The notes below the pieces were generated by a model. It searched no databases. It worked only from the letters and a program-made list of their open reading frames with translations, and had not been told where the DNA came from. A stretch of 12,040 nucleotides of DNA, taken from NCBI GenBank assembly GCA_002315315.1, contig DCGT01000030.1:1-12040 (forward strand), written 5' to 3'. A program made the translations under genes and the position numbers. Of the stretch, positions 1 through 6,739 are shown one piece after another. How positions within the stretch are numbered: position 1 is the stretch's first letter; each line of letters begins with the position of its first letter. Source of the DNA: Faecalibacterium sp. UBA1771 (lineage in GTDB: Bacteria > Bacillota > Clostridia > Oscillospirales > Ruminococcaceae).

Positions 1-441
1 GCCGCCAAGGCAGTATGCTTCAAAGAGGCGCTTGAGCCGTCCTTTGCCGATTATCAGCATCAGATTGTCGCAAATGCCAAGGTGCTTGCCGATGGTCTTG
101 TGCGCCGCGGAGTCAAGCTCGTTTCGGACGGTACCGATAACCACATGATGCTTATTGATTTAAGCGATACCGAGCTTACCGGTCAGGAGCTGGAGCTTCG
201 TCTTGATTCGGTAAATATAACCGCCAATAAAAATTCCGTACCCGGAGAGAAGCGCCGTCCGTCTGTTACGAGCGGTCTGCGTCTCGGTACTCCCGCCGTC
301 ACGACAAGGGGATTCCGTGAATCGGAGATGGAGAAGATTGCCGAGTATATTGCTCTTGCGATAAATGATTTCGATAACAGCAGGGAATACATAAAATTCG
401 GTGTGGAGCATATGTGCAGTGCTTTTCCGATATACAAATAG
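1..441 (+). CDS. glyA: Serine hydroxymethyltransferase, C-terminal part (5' end outside window)
   Basis: This PLP enzyme interconverts serine and glycine while loading one-carbon units onto tetrahydrofolate in the cytosol. Frame 1 is open from the first base, so 146 residues of the C-terminal region are visible, about one third of a usual 410-420 aa SHMT. The visible part opens with AAKAVCFKEAL, the family's conserved helix after the PLP lysine region. It then has SDGTDNHMMLIDL, the ITANKNSVPGE loop, and SGLRLGTPAVTTRGF, which carries the arginine that binds the substrate carboxylate. These motifs make the assignment secure although the catalytic lysine lies upstream of the window. An internal ATG at 82 is not a start, since the homology runs through it. 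The gene ends with TAG, 25 bases before a small membrane-protein gene that may be cotranscribed with it. Confidence 0.96.
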   Translation, partial: AAKAVCFKEALEPSFADYQHQIVANAKVLADGLVRRGVKLVSDGTDNHMMLIDLSDTELTGQELELRLDSVNITANKNSVPGEKRRPSVTSGLRLGTPAVTTRGFRESEMEKIAEYIALAINDFDNSREYIKFGVEHMCSAFPIYK

Positions 442-466
442 TCATTGGTGATAAGGATAAACAGAA

Positions 467-634
467 ATGAAGAATACGACCTTTATCGGATTGATTATCT
501 TTACCGTTTTAAATATTGCCAATCGATTTGTTTCGATACCAAGTCCCGTTTCTCTTGTTTTATATTCCGTTTCCTGTATACTGATGATCGCGGGACTGAT
601 TAAAAGCAAAAGAATCCCTACAAACAAAAAATAA
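467..634 (+). CDS. Small two-helix membrane protein, 55 aa, unknown function
   Basis: I do not recognise a family. The ATG is preceded by AAGGA at 453-457, nine bases upstream, a usable ribosome binding site. The 55-residue product has two hydrophobic stretches, roughly residues 5-18 and 28-46, split by a short polar link (NANRF-like segment and a Pro-Ser-Pro turn). It ends in a lysine/arginine-rich tail (KSKRIPTNKK). That pattern suggests a hairpin of two membrane helices with the basic tail in the cytoplasm. It sits between glyA and a strong intrinsic terminator 10 bases after its stop, so it is probably the last gene of the glyA transcript. Coding status rests on the binding site, the membrane pattern and the snug fit between glyA and terminator; there is no homology evidence. 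Confidence 0.6.
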   Translation: MKNTTFIGLIIFTVLNIANRFVSIPSPVSLVLYSVSCILMIAGLIKSKRIPTNKK

Positions 635-644
635 ACGTGTTATT

Positions 645-676
645 TCAGCCGGCTGTATAAACAGTCGGCTGATTTT
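645..676 (+). terminator. Intrinsic terminator after glyA/small membrane gene
   Basis: An 11-bp stem (TCAGCCGGCTG at 645-655 with CAGTCGGCTGA at 662-672) contains one G-T wobble, closes a 6-base loop and is followed by TTTT and a T-rich stretch to about 689. It separates the glyA transcript from the rarA promoter. Confidence 0.87.
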
Positions 677-687
677 ACAATATTTTA

Positions 688-717
688 TTGTTGATTGCGT
701 TTGTTTTATGATATAAT
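688..717 (+). promoter_or_regulatory. Promoter of rarA, extended -10
   Basis: A consensus TATAAT at 712-717 is preceded by TGA at 709-711, giving an extended -10 (TGNTATAAT). The best -35 is TTGTTG at 688-693 with an 18-base spacer; TTGATT at 691-696 would leave only 15. Transcription would start near 724. That lies inside the longest open frame, so a TTG at 695 cannot be the start from this promoter. The block TTATGATATAATTT recurs exactly in front of recA. Confidence 0.72.
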
Positions 718-778
718 TTACTATATAATTTTTAAAATGAAAATATTTACCGCGGTATGCGGAGTCGGGTACTTGTTT

Positions 779-2044
779 ATGAGAACACCTCTTGCACAGC
801 TTATCAGACCCACATCGTTTGATGATGTATTCGGTCAACGGCATCTGCTCGGAAAAGGTATGGTCTTTCGCAATATAGTAGAGAGCGGGGCAATACCCAA
901 TATGATTTTTTTCGGTCCTTCCGGAAGCGGAAAGACTACCGTTGCAAGTATAATTGCACACAACTGCGGTATGCACATGGTTAAGCTGAACGGTACCAAT
1001 GCAGGCACCGCCGATATAAAGAATGCAATTGCGGAGGCAAACACGCTTAACGGCACCGATGGTGTGCTCATATATCTCGATGAAATTCAGTATCTCAATA
1101 AAAAGCAGCAGCAGTCGATGCTTGAATGTATTGAAGACGGTTCTGTTACTCTTATTTCTTCCACAACCGAAAACCCGTACTTTTACGTCTACAATGCTCT
1201 GCTGTCACGTTGTACGGTATTTGAATTTAAGCCGCTCGATTACACCGATATTCGTATGGCGGTGGATAGGGCGTTTTCTATATTGTCCGCTGAGAGTGAA
1301 ACAGAATATTCCGTTGATGATGAAACACGTGATTATCTCGCCAAAACTGCGGGCGGGGACGTTCGCAAGGCACTGAACGCAATCGACCTGCTTGTGCTTT
1401 CCGCTAAGGCAAAGGGAAGCGAAGTCATAACAATTGATGATGTGAAGCAGGTCTCTTCACGCTCTGCAACACGATACGACAGACAGGACGATGTCCATTA
1501 TGATTTGCTTTCCGCTTTGCAAAAATCTGTACGCGGCAGTGATCCCGATGCGGCGCTTTATTATCTTGCAAGACTGCTTGAAGCGGGAGATTTGATTTCA
1601 CCGTGCCGACGACTGCTTGTTATTGCAAGCGAGGATGTCGGTCTTGCTTATCCCATGGCGGCGGCGATAGTTAAGTCCTGTGTTGATTCCGCATTGCAGC
1701 TCGGATTGCCCGAAGCGAGCGTTCCTCTTGCCGAGGCGGCGGTGCTTATGGCAACTGCACCAAAGAGCAATTCGTCTTATGCAGCCTATGCTCTTGCACT
1801 TGCCGATGTGAAAAGCGGAGAAGCAGCCGATGTCCCTTCATATTTGAGAGGAACCGGTTATTCGGGAGCCGCTAAGCTTGGTAGAGGGATAGGGTATAAA
1901 TATCCTCATGAGTTTGAAAATCACTGGGTTGAGCAGGATTATCTGCCTGAGTCGCTCGTCGGGCGCAAATATTACTCGTTTGCCGAGAATAAGACCGAGC
2001 AGGCGGCGAAGGCATACTGGGACACAATAAAGGGTAAAAAATAA
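779..2044 (+). CDS. rarA: Replication-associated recombination protein A (AAA+ ATPase)
   Basis: RarA (MgsA/Mgs1/WRNIP1 family) is a clamp-loader-like AAA+ ATPase acting at stalled or single-stranded replication forks. From ATG 779 the product is 421 aa, the usual family length. It opens with MRTPLAQLIRP, as expected of RarA, followed by FDDVFGQRHLLG. Walker A is GPSGSGKTT at about 46-54 and Walker B is LIYLDEIQ at about 97-104. Sensor 1 is STTENPYF at 128-135, and a likely arginine finger sits at R144 in LLSRC. The C-terminal oligomerisation part ends with GYKYPHEFENHWVEQDYLPE, a strong RarA signature. The frame stays open upstream to a TTG at 695, but that overlaps the promoter. TTG 773, two codons upstream of 779, is eight bases after GGAG (761-764) and is a real alternative start. 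ATG 737 has no ribosome binding site. Confidence 0.95.
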   Translation: MRTPLAQLIRPTSFDDVFGQRHLLGKGMVFRNIVESGAIPNMIFFGPSGSGKTTVASIIAHNCGMHMVKLNGTNAGTADIKNAIAEANTLNGTDGVLIYLDEIQYLNKKQQQSMLECIEDGSVTLISSTTENPYFYVYNALLSRCTVFEFKPLDYTDIRMAVDRAFSILSAESETEYSVDDETRDYLAKTAGGDVRKALNAIDLLVLSAKAKGSEVITIDDVKQVSSRSATRYDRQDDVHYDLLSALQKSVRGSDPDAALYYLARLLEAGDLISPCRRLLVIASEDVGLAYPMAAAIVKSCVDSALQLGLPEASVPLAEAAVLMATAPKSNSSYAAYALALADVKSGEAADVPSYLRGTGYSGAAKLGRGIGYKYPHEFENHWVEQDYLPESLVGRKYYSFAENKTEQAAKAYWDTIKGKK

Positions 2045-2079
2045 TATGTACCGTCACCCCGCTTGTGAGATGACGGCAC
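2035..2079 (-). terminator. Intrinsic terminator of the small minus-strand gene
   Basis: Read on the minus strand, GTGCCGTCA (2079-2071) pairs with TGACGGTAC (2056-2048) through nine positions with one mismatch and a 14-base loop. It is followed by ATATTA and six T residues ending at 2036. The plus-strand reading lacks a T tract, so this serves the minus-strand gene best and would terminate rarA only weakly. It overlaps the last codons of rarA. Confidence 0.62.
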
Positions 2080-2082
2080 TGA

Positions 2083-2247
2083 TTAAAGCTGATGTTCTTC
2101 CGACCATTCCCTCTCATATTCTACACCGATTTCGTTGGCAGAACTGACGTTTTCTTCGTCAATAGCACCTGCAGTTCCGATGTCGCTCGGTATGTTCGGG
2201 AGTTCCTCAATTCTTCCCGTTTTGCTGTTGTATCTCCAATAACTCAT
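2083..2247 (-). CDS. Small acidic protein, 54 aa, unknown function
   Basis: I do not recognise a family. On the minus strand an ATG (complement of 2245-2247) lies seven bases after a perfect GGAGG (complement of 2255-2259), and the frame runs 54 codons to TAA. The product begins MSYWRYNSKTGRIEELP and ends EYEREWSEEHQL. It is rich in Glu and Asp, with three tryptophan/tyrosine-type aromatics near the start. It has no signal peptide, membrane segment or cysteine, so it should be a soluble cytoplasmic protein. Codon use resembles the neighbours. It converges on rarA and is followed by its own hairpin plus T tract, so it is a complete single-gene unit filling what would otherwise be a 300-base gap. 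The plus-strand frame over the same bases (2092-2325) has no such support. Confidence 0.72.
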   Translation of the reverse strand: MSYWRYNSKTGRIEELPNIPSDIGTAGAIDEENVSSANEIGVEYEREWSEEHQL

Positions 2248-2261
2248 TTTATCGCCTCCGG

Positions 2262-2274
2262 TGTTATTATGTCA
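2262..2274. promoter_or_regulatory. Possible back-to-back -10 elements between the small minus gene and the lipoprotein operon
   Basis: On the plus strand TG-T-TATTAT (2262-2270) resembles an extended -10 and would start a leader of about 70 bases for the lipoprotein gene. On the minus strand TG-A-CATAAT (2274-2266) overlaps it and would start very close to the GGAGG of the small gene. Neither has a convincing -35. The rest of 2248-2346 shows nothing else I can name. Confidence 0.28.
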
Positions 2275-2346
2275 CCATTAGGCAAAACTATTCACGGAGC
2301 ATTGTTCGATAAATCAGATTTTTAGGTAAAAGATTTGGAGTGTGTT

Positions 2347-3615
2347 TTGAAAAAAATTATTGCCTTATTTGCCGTACTATTGTCGGTATTTACATTTTCC
2401 TCCTGCTCCGGTAAGAGTATAGAGGAAATGCTGGTGGCTCCGTCTCTGACAGAGGAACAGAGCGCCATTCTCGGTGTGCTCGAGAGCAGTACAACCGAAA
2501 AAACGGTGCTGAAATATCCCGAATCGGGCAATGAACGGTATCCGATTCAGTTTTACGATTTGAACGGAGACGGAGAAAAAGAAGCGGTCGTGCTTTATTC
2601 AATCCCCGCGCTCGGAGTTTTGGCACACATTGCCGTAATGCAAAAAAGTGACGATGACAGCTGGGTCATAACAAGCGATGTAGAGGGTGTGGGAGCGAAT
2701 ATTTACAGTCTTAGAACAATCAATCTTACAACGCAGTCCAATAAATATCTGCTGGTACAATGGTCGTCGGTCAGCGGAACGGATAAGCTTTTTACCGTCT
2801 ATAATTTTTCCGGCGGATTGCTCAAAACCGGATTTGAAGAGGATTGCTGCAATATTATCGTTACCGATGTCGATGCAGACGGTGAGATTGAATTCTGCTA
2901 TATAACCAACGGCACCGAAAGCACTCCGTTTAAGCTCAAGATTGTAGATGATATTGATAAAAGACTTGCAGTTACCGCCGAATGTGATTTGAATTCGGAA
3001 ATGCTGAGTTGTGTAAATTTGATAAGCGGTTTTTTCCTAAGCGGAAGCAGGGCAATTTTTGTTGATGAAAATATCGGAAACGGGAATTCGACCACTGAGG
3101 TTTTTTCATTTGTCGATGACAGTCTGATACCGTCTGACGGTGAGACGGAATACGATTTTCTGCAGCTTGCCTGTCGGAAATCAACAGACCCCGACTGCAC
3201 CGAGCTGCGTGAAAACGGAGCTACTCTGATACCGTCGGCCACGTCGCCGGACGGAAACGTAATGTTTCCCGACAGGTGGGTGTATTGGTATTCGATAAAT
3301 GACGGTTCAGTAGTCAACGTGGCAAATTCGTATTATGACGAGGATTACGGTATGGTTTTAACTGTACCGCATGAGTGGCTGTATTATTCCGATGTAGTTG
3401 TCGACTATGCGGAACGTAAAATTTCGGTTTGCCGTTTTGACAGCGGTGAGGAGCTCGTGTCGGTAAAAATACTTACCGTAAATGAAACTGCCGACAGTGA
3501 ATTACTGTCGGAATATGAGCTTGCAACATGGTCGGGTCCGTATCGGTACTATATAAAATACAACTGTTCGTCGGAGGACAGGTATTATATCAGCAGTTAT
3601 TTTAAAATTATTTGA
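2347..3615 (+). CDS. Predicted lipoprotein with DxNxDG repeats, in two-component operon
   Basis: No named family is recognised. I chose TTG 2347 because GGAG (2337-2340) is six bases upstream and the product then begins MKKIIALFAVLLSVF, a classic lipoprotein signal. The lipobox FSSC puts the lipidated cysteine at residue 20; an in-frame TTG at 2335 lies within the ribosome binding site. The mature 400-residue part is acidic and extracytoplasmic. Two calcium-loop-like motifs, DLNGDGEKE (71-79) and DVDADGEIE (174-182), each sit in a hydrophobic-strand setting like VCBS/FG-GAP beta-propeller blades. The rest is rich in Thr, Ser, Tyr and Asp with beta-type alternation and no membrane helix. It lies 37 bases before the response regulator with no terminator between, so it is likely cotranscribed. 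A role as ligand-binding partner of the kinase is inference only. Confidence 0.85.
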   Translation: MKKIIALFAVLLSVFTFSSCSGKSIEEMLVAPSLTEEQSAILGVLESSTTEKTVLKYPESGNERYPIQFYDLNGDGEKEAVVLYSIPALGVLAHIAVMQKSDDDSWVITSDVEGVGANIYSLRTINLTTQSNKYLLVQWSSVSGTDKLFTVYNFSGGLLKTGFEEDCCNIIVTDVDADGEIEFCYITNGTESTPFKLKIVDDIDKRLAVTAECDLNSEMLSCVNLISGFFLSGSRAIFVDENIGNGNSTTEVFSFVDDSLIPSDGETEYDFLQLACRKSTDPDCTELRENGATLIPSATSPDGNVMFPDRWVYWYSINDGSVVNVANSYYDEDYGMVLTVPHEWLYYSDVVVDYAERKISVCRFDSGEELVSVKILTVNETADSELLSEYELATWSGPYRYYIKYNCSSEDRYYISSYFKII

Positions 3616-3639
3616 CGGTTAATGTGTTTTAATTTCTGC

Positions 3640-3644
3640 GGAGG
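3640..3644 (+). promoter_or_regulatory. Ribosome binding site that decides the response-regulator start
   Basis: GGAGG lies two bases before ATG 3647 and eight bases before ATG 3653. Only the second has workable spacing, and it also gives the family-typical N terminus MKKVLVVEDE. Confidence 0.8.
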
Positions 3645-3652
3645 TAATGTCG

Positions 3653-4348
3653 ATGAAAAAGGTTCTTGTAGTCGAGGATGAATACGCAATAAGAGAGCTG
3701 ATAACCTTTAACTTAAAGCTTGCAGGCTATGATGTCGACGAGGCTCAAAGCGCCGAAATAGCGTTGAGTATGTATGATAAAGACAGAACAAAGTACGATG
3801 TTATGCTTTTAGATATTATGCTTCCGGGTATGTCGGGACTTGATTTCTGTGAGCTTATCAGAAAGGATAATACCGAGGTCGGTATAATTATGCTCACCGC
3901 CAAGGCACAGGAAAAGGACAAGATAAACGGTCTTGAAACGGGTGCCGATGATTATGTTACCAAGCCGTTCAGTATTTCAGAGCTTATAGCGAGGGTGGAT
4001 GCTGTTCACCGCCGCATATATGCCCGTAAAAATGATTCATCGAATCAAAAAGAATATCGTCACGGACCGTTTGTTTTGAATACCGGTTCGAGAATTCTTA
4101 TGAAGGCGGGAAAAAAGATAGAGTTGACGCAGGTCGAGTATCAAATTATGGAGCTGTTCTTCGATAATATCGGCGTTGCGCTCGGCAGAGAAACTATTTT
4201 GAAAAGCGTTTGGGGCAAGACATATTACGGTGAGATAAAGATTGTCGACGTCAATATTCGACGCCTGCGTATGAAGATTGAGGATAACCCCTCTAACCCG
4301 ATATATATAGAAACGGTTTGGGGCTTCGGGTACAGATTCAGTGTTTAA
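3653..4348 (+). CDS. Response regulator, OmpR/PhoB family
   Basis: This is a cytoplasmic transcription factor switched by phosphorylation from the adjacent kinase. The 231-aa product has a receiver domain at residues 1-120. Its acidic pocket is E8-D9, the phospho-accepting aspartate is D54 in MLLDIMLPG, the switch threonine is T82 in MLTAK, and the lysine is K104 in TKPF. A winged-helix DNA-binding domain fills about 136-231, with recognition helix IVDVNIRRLRMKIE and the wing signature ETVWGFGYRFSV. All catalytic positions are present. The resemblance is to PhoP/WalR-type regulators, but the exact subgroup and target genes cannot be read from sequence. Its end overlaps the kinase start by eight bases, so the two are translationally coupled. 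Confidence 0.95.
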   Translation: MKKVLVVEDEYAIRELITFNLKLAGYDVDEAQSAEIALSMYDKDRTKYDVMLLDIMLPGMSGLDFCELIRKDNTEVGIIMLTAKAQEKDKINGLETGADDYVTKPFSISELIARVDAVHRRIYARKNDSSNQKEYRHGPFVLNTGSRILMKAGKKIELTQVEYQIMELFFDNIGVALGRETILKSVWGKTYYGEIKIVDVNIRRLRMKIEDNPSNPIYIETVWGFGYRFSV

Positions 4349-5813
4349 AAATATGTTTGGCTATAAAGATAATAAGCCCTTTGTCGTAAAGGGCGGAATA
4401 ACTCGCCGCTGGATTATCGGGAATCTGTCGATTACCGTTGTTATTCTTGTAGTCAGCGTAGCGGTCATTCTGCTAACGCTTCACCGTAACTACTATTCTT
4501 CTGCCAAACAAGCGGTCAATTACCGTGTTCGCACTGTGCTGAACTCAATTCCCTCTGCTATAGAAGAGGGTGAGGATGAGCGAGCAAACGCCGCAAGACT
4601 GATTGTCGAGAATTTTGAAGAAAAAAACAGATTTGAAATAATGCTGATAAATGATGAGGGGCACGTTATTGCCACCTCGAGCGGATTCGGAACAAGTGAC
4701 GATGTGATTATGTCCGATTATGAGCTGGCAAAGGCGAGTCCCGACGGTTACGGGGAATATACCGGTCGTTCACGGACCCGCGAAAATATTGTCGCCGTTA
4801 CCCAGATTCTCACATATCCCGCAGGGAATGTATCGGCGATACGACTTGTAAGCTCACTAAAGGAAATAGATACACATATTCAGCAGATAGGCTATATTCT
4901 CGGACTCGCTTGCAGTGTAATAATATCGTTTTCTTTTTTTTCGGGTATTTTCTTTATTCGTTCGATTGCCATACCGATTCGCCGAATAGGGGCTATTGCA
5001 AGCGGAATTGCCGCAGGGGATTTTGAATCAAGAATACAGAAGCAACGGTATAACGATGAAATTCAGTGGCTGTGTGATACCATAAACGATATGGCGTCTG
5101 AGCTTGCCGAGAGCGACCGAATGAAAAACGAGTTTATTTCGTCCGTTTCACACGAGCTGAGAACTCCGCTGACCTCTATTAAGGGGTGGGGTGAAACGCT
5201 TCAGGCGGTAGGCAAGGAGAACGAAATTGCGTTTGACAAAGGTATAAAAATTATTATCGACGAAACCGACAGGCTTTCGATGCTCGTCGAGGACCTCCTT
5301 GATTTCTCGAGAATTCTGAACGGAGTAATCGTTCTTGACCAAAAGCAGATAAATTTTGTCGATATGCTTGAGGATGCGCTTTTGCTTGTCGAGCAAAGAG
5401 CAAAGGGTCTCGGCATAGAAATTAATTATTCGGAACCTGCATATTCTGCGCTTGTTTATGCCGACAGCAGGAGAATGAAACAGGTTTTTGTCAACATTAT
5501 CGATAATGCGCTTAAATACTCTCCGGCGGGCGGAACGATTGAGATTAAAGTAAAAAAAGCCCGCCGCGATGTATCGGTAAGCATTTCCGACAACGGTCCC
5601 GGAATACCCGAGGACGAGGTTGATAAAGTAACGCAGCGTTTTTACAAGGCAAGCAATTCCGTTACAGGCTCGGGTATAGGTCTTGCCGTTGTCGATGAAA
5701 TAGTTATGCTTCACTCCGGTAGGCTGGCAATAGACAGTATACTCGGAAAGGGAACAACGGTTACAGTTTCGCTGCCGTTAGTATTGTTTGAACAGGAAGG
5801 AAATAACAAATGA
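4341..5813 (+). CDS. Membrane sensor histidine kinase (HAMP-HisKA-HATPase)
   Basis: This is the partner kinase of the preceding regulator. The 490-aa product has a membrane helix at about 24-46, an external sensor of about 135 residues and a second helix at about 183-207. HAMP follows at about 208-260. The HisKA domain carries H271 in SVSHELRTP. The ATPase domain has N box VNIIDNALKYSP (N385, N389), G1 box SDNGPGIP (416-423) and G2 box GSGIGL (443-448), so all motifs needed for activity are intact. The external part includes FEIMLINDEGHVIATSSG, which looks like a Cache/PAS-like beta sheet; that is an inference. No PAS lies between HAMP and HisKA. GTG 4341 is used because it overlaps the regulator stop; ATG 4353 is an alternative. 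Neither has a strong ribosome binding site, which suggests reliance on coupling. Confidence 0.95.
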   Translation: MFKNMFGYKDNKPFVVKGGITRRWIIGNLSITVVILVVSVAVILLTLHRNYYSSAKQAVNYRVRTVLNSIPSAIEEGEDERANAARLIVENFEEKNRFEIMLINDEGHVIATSSGFGTSDDVIMSDYELAKASPDGYGEYTGRSRTRENIVAVTQILTYPAGNVSAIRLVSSLKEIDTHIQQIGYILGLACSVIISFSFFSGIFFIRSIAIPIRRIGAIASGIAAGDFESRIQKQRYNDEIQWLCDTINDMASELAESDRMKNEFISSVSHELRTPLTSIKGWGETLQAVGKENEIAFDKGIKIIIDETDRLSMLVEDLLDFSRILNGVIVLDQKQINFVDMLEDALLLVEQRAKGLGIEINYSEPAYSALVYADSRRMKQVFVNIIDNALKYSPAGGTIEIKVKKARRDVSVSISDNGPGIPEDEVDKVTQRFYKASNSVTGSGIGLAVVDEIVMLHSGRLAIDSILGKGTTVTVSLPLVLFEQEGNNK

Positions 5814-6739
5814 GCAAGATAAAAACTTCAATTGGCGGACAGGCTTTGATGGAGGGAATCTTTATGAAGGGACCCGAAATATCATGTATTGCCGTTCGTC
5901 GACCTGATAAGACGATTTTTACTGAAATCGGCAAAACGCCGAAAAAAAAGCTGATTGACAAAATACCCGTAGTCAGAGGGGCGGCGGCGATGATAACAAA
6001 TCTCGTTGTCGGCTATAAGTGCCTTATGCGTTCGGCTGAGATCGCATTTGACGATGGTGATGAAGCCGCACAGAGCGAATCGAAATTCGACAAATGGCTT
6101 GAGAAAAAGCTGGGTGATAAGGCTGCTGAAACAGTAGGCATTGTCTCTGCCGTTATAGGCTCTATTATGGCGATTGTTCTGTTTATGATAGTTCCCACGT
6201 TTCTTACGGGATTACTTAATAAGTTCGTTGAACTCGGCGCGTTTAAAGCAGCCATCGAGGGAGTTTTGAAGATAGCAATATTTATAGGATATCTTTATAT
6301 AGTCACAAGACTTGAGGATATCCACCGCGTGTTTGAATATCACGGAGCAGAGCACAAGACAATAGCCTGCTACGAGGCGGGAGAGGAGCTTACGGTCGAA
6401 AATGTCAGAAAGCATTCCCGCTTTCATCCTCGTTGCGGAACAAGCTTTATGTTCATTGTATTGATTGTCAGCATAATTATTTTTTCTTTTGTCCCGTGGG
6501 GCAGTACAATTGTCCGTGCCGCAATCAAGCTTGCGCTTCTTCCGCTTGTTATGGGAATAAGCTATGAAATTCTGAAATATGCCGGCAGACATGAAAATAT
6601 ACCGTCAAAGATTTTATCGGCACCGGGTATGTGCGTTCAGCGGCTCACGGCATTTGAACCTCACGATGACCAAATAGAGATTGCCATTGCCGCAATGAAT
6701 GAGGTAATTCCCGACGATAGGGAAAACGATAAATGGTAA
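5810..6739 (+). CDS. yqhQ: DUF1385 / YqhQ-family membrane protein
   Basis: This is a conserved Bacillota membrane protein of unknown biochemical role. The 309-aa product carries the family hallmarks: GGQALMEGIFMKGP near the N terminus (9-22), FEYHGAEHKTIACYEAG at 175-191, HPRCGTSF at 206-213, and QRLTAFEPHDDQIEIAI near the C terminus. Predicted membrane helices lie at about 106-130, 149-166, 212-229 and 236-252. The conserved His and Cys residues between helices (H178, H182, H206, C209) look like a possible metal site, though that is inference. The start ATG overlaps the kinase stop as ATGA, with AGGAAGGA-type sequence just upstream. It overlaps prmC by seven bases. The YqhQ-PrmC pairing is common in Clostridia, usually with prfA next; here prfA is absent. 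Confidence 0.92.
   Translation: MSKIKTSIGGQALMEGIFMKGPEISCIAVRRPDKTIFTEIGKTPKKKLIDKIPVVRGAAAMITNLVVGYKCLMRSAEIAFDDGDEAAQSESKFDKWLEKKLGDKAAETVGIVSAVIGSIMAIVLFMIVPTFLTGLLNKFVELGAFKAAIEGVLKIAIFIGYLYIVTRLEDIHRVFEYHGAEHKTIACYEAGEELTVENVRKHSRFHPRCGTSFMFIVLIVSIIIFSFVPWGSTIVRAAIKLALLPLVMGISYEILKYAGRHENIPSKILSAPGMCVQRLTAFEPHDDQIEIAIAAMNEVIPDDRENDKW

Noticed and set aside
560..976. 138-codon minus-strand frame across the rarA promoter
   Set aside because: It spans a terminator, a promoter and the rarA Walker A region, with no ribosome binding site; an antisense artefact.
2048..2079. Hairpin as a strong rarA terminator on the plus strand
   Set aside because: No T tract follows in the plus direction; the T tract is on the minus-strand side.
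2092..2325. 77-codon plus-strand frame across the rarA-lipoprotein gap
   Set aside because: It runs opposite to the 54-aa minus-strand gene, has no ribosome binding site, and its composition looks like a reverse reading of that gene.
3612..3633. TTGACG and TTTAAT as a promoter for the response regulator
   Set aside because: The spacer would be only 10 bases and the TTGACG covers the lipoprotein stop, so cotranscription is more likely.
5148..5714. 188-codon minus-strand frame inside the histidine kinase
   Set aside because: It lies wholly antisense to the conserved kinase core with no binding site or promoter; codon bias explains the lack of stops.
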